DNA of 64,000 nt from Chinchilla lanigera (GCF_000276665.1 NW_004955484.1:4224677-4288676), one strand, 5' to 3'. Positions 10,700 to 22,300 are shown, counted from the first letter of the stretch. The notes: generated by a model not told the origin, from the sequence alone. Numbers and translations are program-made.

Positions 10700-11400
10700 C
10701 TCTTGCATGAAGGGTAATGATGTTAGATATGACACAGAGACTGAGAAATGTTACCTCCCTAGGGCGGGGTGAGTGCGTAAGCAGGTGCAGAGCAGAAACA
10801 ACTTCCACATTTTTCTCCTCAGAGATAAGAGTACGAGAGGAGAGTAATGTTGAAGATCTTGAGGGGCACGTGAGTGACGTTCCTATCAACCTCATCTGCT
10901 GGCTCTCCAGCCGGCTCTTCTTGCACCGGTCCTAAGGGAGTCGACCTTCTAGCTGCCTCAGAGGAGTCAACATTCCATGATCGTCTCCCGGCCAGGTAGG
11001 GGAGAGAATGTTTCTTCTTTTGCTTTTCCCGGCCCACCAGGAGTCCAGTCTCCACGCCCCTTGAGTCTCACGGGTGTTAAAGCTGCTAATGTCACAGCTT
11101 CCTGGGAACCGGCGCTTTCTCAAGCCTGCACTGCAAGGTGGGTCTTCTCAGCAGAAGGAGAGGGCAGTGAAACAGATGGATACGCAAAATGCGAGGAGGA
11201 GGAGGAAGCTGAGGAGGAGTTGGTGAGTCAGAAAGCAGTGCTCAGCCTGGCAGCAGTGAGCCTCTCACAAGCACGGGGAAGCCTAAGCCGTTCACCAGGT
11301 AAGGAGAGGATTTCTCTGGGTTTACTTCCCAGGCAGGGCATGCTTCTCCCCTGGGGCTGCTGGACCAGAGTATCAGGTAACATCTGGCAACTAAGCTAGA
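10700..11400 (+). promoter_or_regulatory. Repeat-free, GC-richer stretch upstream of CHST4; candidate 5' exon or promoter
   Basis: This is one of the few repeat-free stretches upstream of CHST4. It contains CACGTG next to TGACGT (10,867-10,879) and a good donor consensus CCAG|GTAAGG (break at about 11,298). CHST4 has a non-coding first exon some kilobases upstream in human. This position would fit, but no sequence match supports it. Confidence 0.2.
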
Positions 11401-11406
11401 GTTTCC

Positions 11407-11937
11407 ATGGCTGGCAGGAGGGTGAGTGGTGGAAAGGGGGATGAAGCTGAATCGCCTGAGGAATCTTCAGAGAAAACCCAAGCTGCCTACCCGCAGCTCC
11501 CTCGCCTCATCTCTAAAGAGTTCAAAAAGCCTACAGTGGAGGCAGGACTGTTTTCGTGTACATTTTGTGCATGGTTCCTGGTACATCTGATCTGCTTTGA
11601 ACAGGGCTTTGGAGCTCAAGTTTCTGTACTCCCACAGCCTCTCCCTGCTCTCTGTTGGGAGAGGAGGCAGGAGGTGCAGAGAGCTGCAGGTTTTCTCTGG
11701 CTCAGGTCGGGTGCAGCACGATCACAGAAAACTCTCAGACCTGGGACCCCCGAATACCAGGGTTCTGAGCCAGGCAGGGCTATTATAGCCAATGACACCA
11801 TCAAAGTTCAGCTGATTTATTTTGAAAAAATGGAAAAGCAGCTCATCACTGTCCTAAATGTCTTAATGGATTATTTTCATGACTGCTCCTCAAAGGACTT
11901 TGACAATTATAAAATGCCACATGGATATAAAGTATAA
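11407..11937 (+). other. 176-codon open frame, probably not a gene
   Basis: The longest open frame outside CHST4 (starts MAGRRVSGGKGDEAESPEES). No family is recognised, and the composition drifts from Glu/Ser-rich to Leu/Arg-rich to Lys/Ile-rich. That looks like chance openness across different base compositions. No intron-exon evidence. Confidence 0.15.
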
Positions 11938-11999
11938 TTCACCCGGCCAATATATCAGTGAAAGTAGAGGAGACCTATGTTAAGTGGCCTGGGACAAGT

Positions 12000-13100
12000 C
12001 TGGAACGTCTAATTGAAATATTTTTAGATATGTAACATAACAATAGTACTTTGCCAATCTTTCTTCTGGGATCAGTGAAGGTACCTCAGACAAGAGAAAA
12101 AGGCTCTACAAGTGTCACTGGTGATGTTGCTTGAGTATGTATTATGTGCTAGGCACTGCACTTGGCAGGGAGACATTGCACTGGTGGGGACCAGTGGTTC
12201 AGTCCTTCCGGTGCTCTCAGTCTACTTACAAGTTTATTCTATGGTATCCTTTCCCCCAGAGCTTGGCTACCCAGGTTTCCCAGGTCTCCATGCTATTCGT
12301 ACTGAGGCCAGTGTCCCTAGCCCATCTCTGTTCTCTCTCAGTTTGTGCAAGGTACCTGCTGGTATCTGTAGTTTCTGGTTGCAGGGGCACACTCTCACTG
12401 GGAAATAGGCCTAGTCGCTGGCATCAGGCTTCTTACATTGTTACCTATTTGAGTTTTTTTCTCAGAATTCCCACTCTGTTTGTCAGTACCTATGTGGCAC
12501 CGATCTTGGGGATACCTATCAATTCAGCCCTCTGGAATGAAGCTGCTGGGTGAGGGCCTGCTGGTCCCTTCATGATCTCTGTACCTTACACAGGTTCTCC
12601 CTTTCCACCGCCCCTTTTGGTGGTGTTTTCCAAGACCCTGAAGGTTCTCATGACTCTTCGGCCATCGTGGCTCTGTGTGTTCCAAGGTGGTGCCAATCAC
12701 CCATCACTGGGGCAACAGGTGTTCAAATTACCTTGGTCTGCTTTTTGCTTTTGCCTTGCCCACCTGGTAACTCAGACAGTTATAACAGGGCACCCTGTCA
12801 CCGCAATGGGACTTTTATTTTTCACTAATTTTTTCTCTTAAAATAATTTTCACTAGTTTTTTTTTTTCCTCTCAGTTTAAATAACTATATGCTCAGTGTA
12901 GAAGTTATTTTTTAGAACGAAGTTAACTGGGCCATACAGCATCAAAGCTATGCCCCTGAGTTTCGTACCTGGCTCTCGGCAACTGAGACAGTGTCGGTTA
13001 TGTGCTCAATACTCAACAGCCACCTACATTTTAATAACTGATGCTCAACACTTTCCGTGTGCATTTGAATAAGGGAGAAGTTTCAGTTTCTTGAAGGGAC
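12000..13100. other. Intergenic stretch without a recognised feature
   Basis: Pyrimidine-rich on the plus strand, with overlapping open frames of 90-140 codons in two frames and no family signature. It may be an old LTR or other decayed repeat. Nothing certain is seen. Confidence 0.3.
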
Positions 13101-13102
13101 AC

Positions 13103-13800
13103 TGTTATAGTTTAGATCAAGAATGTCCCTCAAAATGTTCATGTACTGGGGGGGGGGCTTTTGAAAGGTGATCATTCTGAGAACGTTAATTTCCTCTATG
13201 GATTAATCAATTCATTAGTGAGATGATAACTTGGTGGTATTATTGGGAGGTGATGGAAACAACCAGGATGCCTTGGAAATAAGACCTATCTGGAAAATAA
13301 TCAGCCTTGAAAACTAGAAATCAAAGTGCCAGCTCCAATCACCTGTCCTGGCCTTTCCCGCCGTCACTGTTCTGTAGTTTGGCTACTCTGCAATGCAAAA
13401 ATGGCAAGCGTAGGCTGATTGGGGCTGGCACTTTTGACATCCAGTTTTCAAAGCTCATTATTTTGTAGATAGGTCTTATTTTCAGGGAAAGAGGGAAGTC
13501 GTGGGGCCTAGTGGAAGGAAGTGGGTCCTATGGATATATATGACAGACACATCTGGTGGCTAGCACCTTACTCTCTGGCTCTTTCCCATTCGCTCTGCTT
13601 CCTCACTGCTATGGGGTACTCAGCTTATTTTGTATTGTGCTGTTCCACTGTGATGTTTCCGCTTTGCCGCAGGCCTAAATGCAATGGAGTCAGCCAACCA
13701 TGGACTGCAACCTCTGAAACTGTGAGTCAGACTAAATCTTTCCTCCTCTGAATTGATTTTCTCAGGTGTTTTCTCCCAGTGAGGAAAAGATGACTAACAC
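13103..13800 (+). repeat. Interspersed repeat containing a 62-base fold-back
   Basis: Begins TGTTATAGTTTAGATCAAG and ends AAAAGATGACTAACACA, the recognisable ends of a common non-LINE mammalian repeat (possibly MaLR-like; family not certain). Inside, 13,280-13,340 and 13,417-13,478 are near-perfect inverted copies. Confidence 0.55.
13280..13478. repeat. Inverted repeat, arms about 61-62 bases, spacer about 76
   Basis: Left arm 13,280-13,340 (TAAGACCTATCTGGAAAATA, then GCCAGCTCCAATC). Right arm 13,417-13,478 reads as its reverse complement with only a few mismatches. It could fold into a long hairpin in single-stranded form. Confidence 0.9.
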
Positions 13801-14112
13801 AAGTTCTTTTGGTTATCTTCTTTCTAGCAATGACTATGCCTCTTCATATACTCAACGGATTACTGACTTCTTCATTTATTTGGCAAGTGTTTAAGGATTC
13901 CTAGTCCCTTGTAGAATTGTTGTGCACTTATAAGCAAGATAAAACATTGCCTTTCCTTTGAATTGCAGAGGTTCACTGGGATGAGACATTCATATACAGG
14001 TGTTTCCTACAAAGGGAGAAAGACGCTACTGAAATGTTTGGAAGGGAAGGAGATAGAGAGGTGGCCTGGGGGCAGATGCTTGAAGCACCAGTAGCACTTC
14101 TGTAAAGTGTCT

Positions 14113-14173
14113 CAGGGCTCAAGCGCAAGGTCGTGAGTTCGGTTCCTGGTACCGGAAAAAAAAAAAAAAAAAG
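14113..14173 (+). mobile_element. 5'-truncated ID SINE
   Basis: Only the 3' half is present: CAAGCGCAAGGTCGTGAGTT, CGGTTCCTGGTACCGG and a 16-A tail. AAGTGTCTCAGGGCTC repeats on both sides, so truncation happened at insertion. Confidence 0.9.
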
Positions 14174-14284
14174 TGTCTCAGGGCTCCTAAATAACAGGGC
14201 ACCTTTAGAAGAACTGAAAAATTGAATCTGGAGCCTAAGGTGTGAAAACGGATGGGAGTGGCAGGAAACCAAGGATCAGACCAT

Positions 14285-14430
14285 CAAGGACCCTGCACGT
14301 GAGGCTTGGGGGCTCGGTTTAGTCCTGTACGTATTGGAAGGTTACTGAAGGATTTTTAGGCAGAGGAATGGTAGGCTTGTGCTTTAAAAAGGTAGCTTTG
14401 GGGCAGTGAATGATGCCGAATGCTGAGAGG
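14285..14430. repeat. Ancient mammalian LINE-type repeat fragment
   Basis: Reads like the widely conserved 'gttactgaaggattttt ... gcagaggaatg' class of old repeats, possibly L2-related. The same class appears at 41,340-41,990. Diverged, family name uncertain. Confidence 0.35.
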
Positions 14431-15679
14431 CAGACAGGAAGGCACTGTTCCACTGCTGCCGAGAGATGAGCAGATGAGAAATTCTGGCAACAGGAGACAA
14501 GCAGAGCAAGGGTGCCACTGAAAAGCTTCCTGTTCACCACTGAGCACACTGTGAACTGCGTCCCCTCACTTCTGGCAGGGCCTGAGGAGCATCTGCCTCT
14601 ACTGCTGATTACAGTCTGCAGTGTTCCAGGGTGGTCTGGCAGCCTCCCAGCTGCTGTCTATAGCCCAGGGGCCTTGGGTGGAACTTGCTTCACAAAAATA
14701 TCCTCTTTCTGGCCTGGGAAAGTGCTTGGGAAAAATAAAACCAGAGAAAGAACTCTGCAGGAATTCCTGAGAACTGTGGTCACCTGAAGTCTGAGAATAC
14801 CTAGGGACGCGGTTAGCAGGCCCACCTACAGCAGGAGGAGGGAATGCGCGTGAGGCCAGCAGCAGCTGACAAGCAAAGGGGGCGCAGTGCCATCAAACCC
14901 CATAGGACGCAGAGTCGGCCTGAAGCTGAGATGGAGGGAGGGAGGTGTCCTTTGAAAGGCCTGCTTCGCTAATCCCCAGGAAATGTGGTTACTGGCCCTG
15001 CTTATCCACTTCTGAGTCTCCTTACAATTGTACACAGGTCAAGTTCTCATTTCCCTCTCCCTTTTGCTCCACTGTTTCTTATCTTTATTCCAAACTCTTT
15101 CTGATACTCACGTTGCCTAAGCAGAAGCTCTTATGCTCAAGTCCCGTCTTCCATCTTGGGGGAGTGGGGAGGGCATTGTCAATTACTAATGATGGCCTAG
15201 TTTTTAATCATTTTATCTTGGACTCAAGTTTTAAGAACTGGGAGAATATTTTAACTGGTCTTCTACTCCACAGGGCCAAGACTACAAGGTAGAAATTACC
15301 ATCCTTTGGCATTTCCCTGGCAGATAGTAAAGTGTGTTTTAGCCACAAAGAAAAGATGATCTTCACTAGATGCTTTTGGCACATCCACAGGAAAACCACT
15401 GCTATAATGAAGAGATGAAAAGAGGTTTTCCTATCACTGCCACACAAGGCCTGGCTTGGGTCATTATACATTTCCCAGAAGGTTTAGGGGACTTCCACAG
15501 GAAGCCCATGAGGCGGCAAAGTGAAAGCTTCTTCAGGAAGCAAGCTATAAACTCCAGGATTCACATCTGAGGCTGCTAAATTCCTCCCGGAAAATCCGTC
15601 TTGACTATTTCTGGAGCTATGGCCGAAGAGAATGGGTTGTGACCAGTGTGAAGGCTGTCTGAGTGATAGGTGTCAAATT

Positions 15680-16175
15680 TACACACGCACACATGCTTTG
15701 ACTCAGTAATTACACATCTAGGAATTTATCTTATATACACGTGCAGTGATATGTGAACACGGAGGTCATTGCTGAAGCAGGGGAAATGACAAAAGATTAA
15801 AAATGACCTAAAACCCTATCAGTGAGGAAAGTGGCTCAATAAATCATTGTGTATATATACAATAGAATCTCTGTGGTAAAAAGGAACAAGGAAACTCTTG
15901 GTGTATTTCGTAAAAAGTGCCCCAAGATATATTACAACAGGAAAACTAAGGTGCAGCGGAGTGAAACAACTTACTATTTTTGTGTGTATGTTTTAAAGAG
16001 GGACAAGATTAAGAATGCGTATACATTTGAATTATCTTGTGTATACATAAAGCAACCACAACGATACACAAAAAATAAACCCAGTTGCTAGGTAGGGGCA
16101 AATTGAGAAATAGGCTGAGAGAAGACAAGTATTAGAGGTAGGCTTTTCATTGTATACTGATAACATACAACAGCT
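15680..16175 (+). mobile_element. Old L1 (L1M-type) 3' fragment
   Basis: TTACACATCTAGGAATTTATC, then tail-like motifs (ACAATAGAATCTCTG, GTGTGTATG), typical of L1M 3' ends. Highly diverged. Confidence 0.55.
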
Positions 16176-16692
16176 AGTAGGTAAATACTAGCTGTTGTTA
16201 GTAAATATAGGTTACCAATTCAGCAACTAGTAAAATTCTTATGTTTTCTTTCCCCAGAAAAAATACTGTGATTCCTTTTATAGATGAGTCATCATTCCTG
16301 TTCACAAATAGATCTAGAGGTTTTCTAACTTATGACTACTGGCTTGTCCTGAAGACCTAACTACTTGTCACAAGATCGCTCCTTCCTTGTCATATACGTT
16401 AAGCATCTGGGTGTGCAAGCACTCTCCTTCTTTCTTTCCTGCATGTGGAATTTTAGAAAAGCTTCATTCTAAATTCTGAGTCTATATAGACTTGCTACCC
16501 ATGAGAATGACACTTTTTGAAATAATTTAAGCCATGTACAATTACCTAGTAAAAACTTTTTTAAATTGGTAATTTGTCACCAGGAAAATAGTATGGAAAT
16601 CTCTCTCTCTATCTTCTCCCCTCCTCTGTACTTGATAGTGAACCCAGAGCTTTCTCATTCAGCTACGCACCTAGCCTTTGAAAAAAAATATT

Positions 16693-16825
16693 TGAAGCCA
16701 GGTGTGGTGGTGCACGCCCATAATCCCAGCACTCAGGAGGCTGAGGTGGAAGGATCACCACCAGTTACATAGTGAGACTCTGTCTCAAAAAAATAAAAAA
16801 TAAAAAAAAATAAAAAATATTTGAC
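16693..16825 (+). mobile_element. B1 SINE
   Basis: GAAGCCAGGTGTGGTGGTGC start and a short body ending CTCTGTCTCAAAAAAATAAA. It lacks part of the middle. Confidence 0.88.
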
Positions 16826-16827
16826 TT

Positions 16828-16957
16828 TTAGACAGCATGTCACTAAGATCTCTCTAAGTTGCTAAGTTACCCACCCTGAACTCAAGCTTGGGATAGCTAC
16901 CTGCTTCAGGGTCCCACTGTGCTGAGATTACAGGCATGCACCTCCCTTCCCAGCATT
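16828..16957 (-). mobile_element. B1-like SINE, diverged
   Basis: Reverse B1: AAGTTGCTAAGTTACCCACC, then GTGCTGAGATTACAGGCATG. Confidence 0.7.
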
Positions 16958-17361
16958 CTTTCTCTTCATTATTAAAGCTAGAAGGGAGAATTTCTTGGGT
17001 CATAGTGAAATGCAAATTAACACCTTACTGCTATGGATAGTTACACTGCATGCCATAGCTAGTGCATTTATGTCAGGAATCATCCAAAATAATCTAGCAT
17101 CATGTAAAAAACAAGGTTCAAATTTCCCTAGAACTAATCCTCTAGCACAGAACAAGGAACAATGGCCTTCTCAGAAGAAGCAACCCCTGGCTGTAAAATG
17201 AGTTAAGCTGAGGGTTGTCATCAGTCTGTGTGGGCCTTCACGTAAATTACAAAATGAAAACCACTTTTCTTTATTTGACATCTAACAATAGGAAAACCAT
17301 CCTAATATGCTTTTCTGATTGGCCCAAGACACTTCGCTATCATCCTCAGAGGTTTTGGGGG

Positions 17362-17525
17362 TTTTCTGTTTTTGTTTTTATTTTGTTTTTGAAATAGAGT
17401 TTTGCTATGTAGTTTAGGCTGGCCTTGAACTCATTTTGTAGCCCAGGCTGGTCTCGAACTCACAGTGATCCTCCTGCTTCAACCTTCTGAGTGCTGGGAT
17501 TACAGGTATGCACCACCTGGCTACA
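17362..17525 (-). mobile_element. B1 SINE with internal duplication
   Basis: GAAATAGAGTTTTGCTATG, two GGCTGG-containing units (17,419 and 17,446), then GAGTGCTGGGATTACAGG. Confidence 0.9.
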
Positions 17526-17527
17526 GA

Positions 17528-18461
17528 TTTTTTTTTAAATAATAAATATCTTAATTCTTGATGAGATGGCATTTCCTGGGGTTGGCATGGTACACAACCT
17601 GCCCATATATTAAGGAGGCATGAGTAGGTTGTGTCAAGTGGTCACACCTTCTGCAAGCAGCTGCAAGGGGGGGAAAAGTACCCCACGATTACAGTTCTTA
17701 GGTTGGCTTGCCACACTTTCACAGTCAGTTGGTAAGGAAGTAATGACTCAGTTTAAAAAAACAGGTTCAGATAATTTATTAACTACACAGATACAAGCTC
17801 AGCACTGAACTGGCTCCCCTACATCCTTTGTACCACAGGGTGAGACTAAACCAGAACAGATCGAACAACAGGTGCCGTGGGCACTTGGCTCAGCCATTGA
17901 AAAGATAACTCTAAAGCCAAGTAGTTTCATAGCCCGCAGCTCTGCCTTTCAGGAGACTGAAGAGGAAATTCCCATGGTTAAATAAAATGGGAGGTAGAAA
18001 TGGCCCCAGGGCAATTGGGGAGCAATGAGAAATGGCCTTGGGGTGTTCTTTGATGGGTGGCTCCTCTCCTTTGGCTTCAGGAGGATCACCAGGCCTTTAA
18101 CCAAGACTTGGGTCACGCTGAGATTGAGCTTTGCCTTCATGACCTCTTTGAAGACATGCACACCACCAGGGTGTCATGGTGAAGTCCTTCCCCTATGTTG
18201 ATTAGGTGTGCTGGTAGTCCTGCAGCCAAAAAAGGTCAAGAGGGAGGAATGAAAGACCCTAAAATATATAAATTGTAAGAGATGGGACTTGATCTGGAGA
18301 TGATTTTGTGCAACTGCTCGCAAGATTGTCCTCACTTTCTGCATTGTTCTTTGCAGAGGCCCGGGAAGGTGGCTTTGGTTAAAAGGAGATGGAAAGCAGA
18401 CCCCCTCACAGCAGCCTAACCCAGCCCGTTTTGCTTGTTCTTTCAAGGTCTTCCACTTCAG
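17528..18461 (+). other. CHST4 upstream intron (inferred), no recognised repeat
   Basis: No SINE or LINE is seen in the 0.9 kb before the CHST4 acceptor. It ends in a pyrimidine-rich acceptor tract at 18,428-18,461. Open frames here are short and unassigned. Confidence 0.35.
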
Positions 18462-18471
18462 CACAACGATA

Positions 18472-19617
18472 ATGCCAAAAAAGCTGAGGCTGCTCCTGTT
18501 CCTGGCTGCCCAGGTAGCCATCTTCGCTCTCTTGTTCCACCTGTATGACAGCTCCCTACCTGGGAAGGAGGAGCCCAGGCCCGTTCACGTGCTCGTCCTG
18601 TCTTCCTGGCGCTCTGGCTCTTCCTTTGTAGGGCAGCTTTTCGGACAGCACCCAGATGTCTTCTACCTGATGGAGCCTGCCTGGCACGTGTGGATGTCCT
18701 TCACGCAGAGCACTGCCTGGAAGCTGCACATGGCCGTGCGCGATCTGCTGCGCTCTGTCTTTCTGTGTGACATGAGCGTCTTCGACGCGTACTTGAATCC
18801 TGGTCCTCGGAAACAATCCATCCTCTTCCACTGGGAACACAGCCGGGCCCTCTGTTCCCCACCTGCCTGCAACATCTTCCCTCGGGACAAGATCACCTAC
18901 CATGCTCACTGTAAGCTCCTGTGCTATCAGCAGCCCTTCAAGGGGGTGGAGGAGGCCTGCCGCTCCTACAGCCACGTGGTGCTCAAGGAGGTGCGCTTCT
19001 TCAACCTGCAGTCCCTCTACCCGCTGCTCATGGACCCCCTGCTCAACCTGCACATCGTGCACCTGGTCCGGGACCCCCGGGCTGTGTTCCGTTCCCGAGA
19101 ACACACCACAGCGGAACTCATGATTGACAGTCGCATCGTATTGGGGCAGCTTTGGCAAACTCTCAAAGAGGAGGACCGGCCATATCACGCCATGCAGATT
19201 ATCTGCCAAAGTCAGCTGGAGATGTTCAAGGCTATCCAGTTCTTGCCTGAAGCCCTGCGGCAGCGCTACCTACTGGTGCGCTATGAAGATCTGGTGCGGA
19301 TGCCCCTGGCCCAGACTTCCCGGATGTATGAGTTTGTGGGGTTGAGATTCTTACCCCATCTCCAGACTTGGGTGCACAACATCACACGGGGCAAGGGTAT
19401 GGGTCAGCATGCCTTCCATACAAATGCCAGGAATGCCCTCAATGTCTCCCAGGCTTGGCGCTGGTCCTTGCCTTATGAGAAGGTTTCTCGACTTCAGGAA
19501 GTCTGTGGTGATTTTATGGATTTGATGGGCTACCTCCATGTCAGATCCCACAAAGAGCAGAACAACCTATCACTGGATCTTCTGTCTAGCTGGAGGCCCT
19601 TGGAGCAAGTGTACTAA
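18472..19617 (+). CDS. CHST4: Carbohydrate sulfotransferase 4 (GlcNAc-6-O-sulfotransferase 2), 381 aa
   Basis: A Golgi type II membrane enzyme that moves sulfate from PAPS to the 6-OH of N-acetylglucosamine. It makes 6-sulfo sialyl Lewis x on L-selectin ligands and mucins. The single-exon frame aligns with mammalian CHST4 along its length (human protein 386 aa). Residues 1-4 form a short basic cytosolic tail, and about 5-24 a hydrophobic signal anchor. The PAPS 5'-phosphosulfate loop [12 protein letters not shown] lies at 44-55 and the 3'-phosphate motif [13 protein letters not shown] at 197-209. N-glycosylation sequons are at N303, N324 and N365. The start was chosen because MPKKL matches the human PKKMKL region. 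An acceptor AG at 18460-18461 sits 10 bases upstream, as expected for a coding region confined to the last exon. The stem (about 25-38) differs from human and is a few residues shorter. No frameshift or missing catalytic motif is seen. Confidence 0.97.
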   Translation: MPKKLRLLLFLAAQVAIFALLFHLYDSSLPGKEEPRPVHVLVLSSWRSGSSFVGQLFGQHPDVFYLMEPAWHVWMSFTQSTAWKLHMAVRDLLRSVFLCDMSVFDAYLNPGPRKQSILFHWEHSRALCSPPACNIFPRDKITYHAHCKLLCYQQPFKGVEEACRSYSHVVLKEVRFFNLQSLYPLLMDPLLNLHIVHLVRDPRAVFRSREHTTAELMIDSRIVLGQLWQTLKEEDRPYHAMQIICQSQLEMFKAIQFLPEALRQRYLLVRYEDLVRMPLAQTSRMYEFVGLRFLPHLQTWVHNITRGKGMGQHAFHTNARNALNVSQAWRWSLPYEKVSRLQEVCGDFMDLMGYLHVRSHKEQNNLSLDLLSSWRPLEQVY

Positions 19618-19972
19618 GAGGGTCAAGGAGGCTCTGTCCCCATCTGGTCCTGGCCTCGGTTCCATTCCCTGCATGCTTCTGAGCCTTAACTGGGTCTCTG
19701 TAAATTATGTACATTGCACATGAGTTGTGCCTACATATGCTCAAGCAGAGAAAGCTTTGCGTCTACACTGTGGTCTGAAAAAAGCAACTCAAGAACCTTG
19801 TGTGAACAGTATGTTCCACAAGGAAATGTAATGTTGCCTATCTTCTCTTCTTGACTTTCTATCTGTGCATAACTTGGAGACTGTTAGAGTCTGTTAGACA
19901 CCGTGCAGTATTGGTGGAGTAAACCCATAAAGCTCTCTGTCTACACCTTGCCCAGGGGGAAAGAGGAGAGAC

Positions 19973-19978
19973 AATAAA
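19973..19978 (+). terminator. CHST4: Candidate polyadenylation signal of CHST4
   Basis: An AATAAA hexamer on the CHST4 strand, 356 bases after the stop codon. It is the first canonical hexamer seen in the 3' flank. Use of this site is inferred. Confidence 0.5.
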
Positions 19979-20639
19979 TTAACAGGGAAATGGGTCTTTC
20001 ACCAAAGATCTCACCAGCACATTCCAAAGACATGAACTCTAAGCCCTCGGATTTTGCAGAAGATTGAAGGAGGGAACTGATGCCTGTCTTTGAGCTTAAG
20101 GTCACAGCTATCATTGTCACAAACACAAAGTTTACAACAGGCCAAGCTTTTGAACTCAGGGAGTGGCTGAACTCTATTTGGACATTGTTTCTCCCAGTGT
20201 TTTCCAATCACGCACAGACTTTGATCTGTTAAGCTGCCATCCATTATTAATAAGTTTCTGTTTAGAACGTACCCTTGTATGACTTCTAATTACTAATTAT
20301 CTTATTTTTATGGGACCCTACCCTAAGAACATATCACCTTTATAGATTTTTATATGTTTGCTGTTATCTATCACCCCCTATATATAAAAATTGCTGTAAC
20401 AGTGTTTGGTGTCAGATGATGGACTAAGTCTATATCCTCTGAGAATTGGGTAGAAAGTGGGCAACCAACAACTAAGTCCTTTTTTGTGTGAGGCCTAAGT
20501 TGTAACACTGCCGCATGCATCACCTGAAGACCTGGAGAAATAATTTTTACTCTAATCTCTAAGCCAGAAGACCCCTGTCCTAGGATTTATCTTGTCCTAG
20601 TTCCACTATCCACCTCCCCTAATAAGAAGTCATTCCTCC

Positions 20640-20830
20640 CAGGCTTCACAGATGCCCAGATCTATCTGTGCATCAGAATCACATGCTGCATATGCACATT
20701 GCCAGGCCTTGCCGCAATCTGTTGGGGTTGGAATCTCCCAGTGTGAGGCAGGGATTCTGGGTGCTCCTCATACTGCCAGTCTGGAACTGGACACTCTGCA
20801 CTGGGAACCAGCACCGTTTACTGCTCCAAG
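20640..20830 (+). mobile_element. MER5-type (hAT-Charlie) DNA transposon relic
   Basis: TGCATCAGAATCACATGCTG, GTTGGAATCTCCCAGTG and GCACTGGGAACC follow the layout of MER5A-like elements. No coding capacity. Confidence 0.45.
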
Positions 20831-20849
20831 TGAGATGACTTTCAGTACA

Positions 20850-20935
20850 TGATATCAGGGATGTAGCTCAGCGCTACAGCACCTGCCTGGCAAGCACGAG
20901 GCCCTGAGTTCAATTCCCAGTACTAAAAAAAAACA
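20850..20935 (+). mobile_element. ID SINE
   Basis: GGGATGTAGCTCAGCGCTAC, CACCTGCCTGGCAAGCACGA, TTCAATTCCCAGTACT, A tail. Confidence 0.92.
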
Positions 20936-21207
20936 GGTTATTAATCCTTACATATCAGTGTGTGCCGAGTACATATGCCTGCTGTCACCTTCCACTTCCT
21001 CCTCTATTCCTGTCATAACCACTGCCTTCCAGTCATTAAAGATAAAAGAACTTCATAGACCTCTGAGCCTTCTCTCTTCATAAACATCTTGCTTAATATC
21101 TAACCGTGGGACATTCTGCCATTTCATCTTTCCTTCTGTTTCCCCCTTGTGGTGTTTCCCGTTTGATAAAATTTCCTGACTCTCAGATCAGAATCATCCT
21201 AGCTAGG

Positions 21208-21318
21208 TTGGGGCTAGGGGTTTAGCTCAGTGGCACAGCACCTGCCCAGCAAGCTCAAGGTCTTGAGTTCAATTCCTGGTACCAAAAGAAAAACAAAACA
21301 AACAAACAAATAAACAAA
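21208..21318 (+). mobile_element. ID SINE
   Basis: GGGGCTAGGGGTTTAGCTCA, CACCTGCCCAGCAAGCTCAA, TTCAATTCCTGGTACC and an A-rich (AAAC)n tail. CATCCTAGCT(A/G)GGTTGG-type sequence flanks both ends. Confidence 0.92.
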
Positions 21319-21319
21319 A

Positions 21320-22165
21320 CATCCTAGCTGGGTTGGTTTGAAGTTAATTTATAGTAATTTTATTTTTTTCTTTTAAAGAGAATAAAAACTAATAAAAACA
21401 TTAGAAATGATGCAGAATTTCAAAAAAACAAGATGATAGGAATTCAACAATGGCTGTGATATTGCATCCTGTTGTCTTCAAAGTAGTTGTTTGGATTACC
21501 AGGTGTAAGCATGTAAAATTGGTGCCAAAAAACTAAGCATTAACTGAAGCAAATTTATTCTAATAACTGAACCCAGCCACTCTAGAAATTCCTTGAGAGT
21601 AGAGGAACTCCCAGGCAAGTGCCTACCTCTACAAAACTTCCAAAGCAGTGTAACAATAAATTTTTCCTAAGGTTCGACATAAGGTCACAACAGATGATAT
21701 TGTGAACAGGAGAAGCAGGCCAGAGAGGGAACAGACTATAATAGACTCACCATCTCTGATTTTCCCTTTCACCATCCACTTGCTGCTGAATCATTTTATT
21801 TCTTTACGGAAAAAAGATAGAACAAAATTTCATGACAAAATAATAGGATAATGACAATAGTTAATACATTACATGCGGTTATCTTCAAACTAGTTGCTCA
21901 GAGTACAAGATCTGGGCATAAAAACTTCTCCAATCAATATTAGCACAAACCTTTTTAATGATCTAAAGACACTAGTAGTATAACTGCCTTGCATTTTTCC
22001 CTTTTCCCTACTGTCCTTTCCCCTTTCACCCAACCTAGTTCCTGTTGCTTAATCATTTTAAAGTACAAAGTTGTATGCTAGTCCTCCTAAAGGATCCTGA
22101 CATCCTGCAACAACAAAAGAGGCCAGCCACACAGAAGGCTCAGGATCTTATTCAAGATCTGCTTT
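21320..22165. other. Intergenic stretch, nothing recognised
   Basis: AT-rich DNA with two internally similar passages (about 21,430-21,800 and 21,840-22,060). Both describe a TAATAGGATAATGA-like start and a CACTT/CACC-rich end, suggesting an old tandem or repeat pair. No gene. Confidence 0.25.
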
Positions 22166-22166
22166 A

Positions 22167-22300
22167 GCCAGGTGTGGTGGTGCACACCTATAATCCCAGC
22201 ACTTAGGAGGCTGAGGCAGGAGAATGATGTGTGGGTTCGATGTGTGAGCCTGAACTGCATAGCGAAAGCCTGCCTCAAAAAGACAAAAAAAAAAAAAAGA
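22167..22300 (+). mobile_element. B1 SINE
   Basis: GCCAGGTGTGGTGGTGCACA start, ending GCCTGCCTCAAAAAGAC and poly-A. AAGATC(T/C)..CTTTAGC duplicates around it. Confidence 0.92.

Larger units (their letters stand above)
18462..19995 (+). other. CHST4: CHST4 terminal exon (5' UTR tail, CDS, 3' UTR)
   Basis: The acceptor at 18460-18461 follows a pyrimidine-rich tract, leaving ten bases of 5' UTR before the start codon. The 3' UTR runs about 375 bases from the stop to the AATAAA at 19973-19978. The 3' end is inferred from that hexamer and could lie further downstream. Confidence 0.65.

Noticed and set aside
11407..11937. 176-codon open frame upstream of CHST4
   Set aside because: No recognised family, composition shifts along its length, no splice or codon-use support. 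It probably reflects chance openness.
12112..12841. Overlapping 89-140 codon frames on the plus strand
   Set aside because: Two frames are open over the same DNA with Leu/Ser/Pro-rich products, typical of pyrimidine-rich non-coding DNA.
18556..19209. 217-codon minus-strand frame
   Set aside because: It is the antisense shadow of the CHST4 coding region, which has high GC at third positions.
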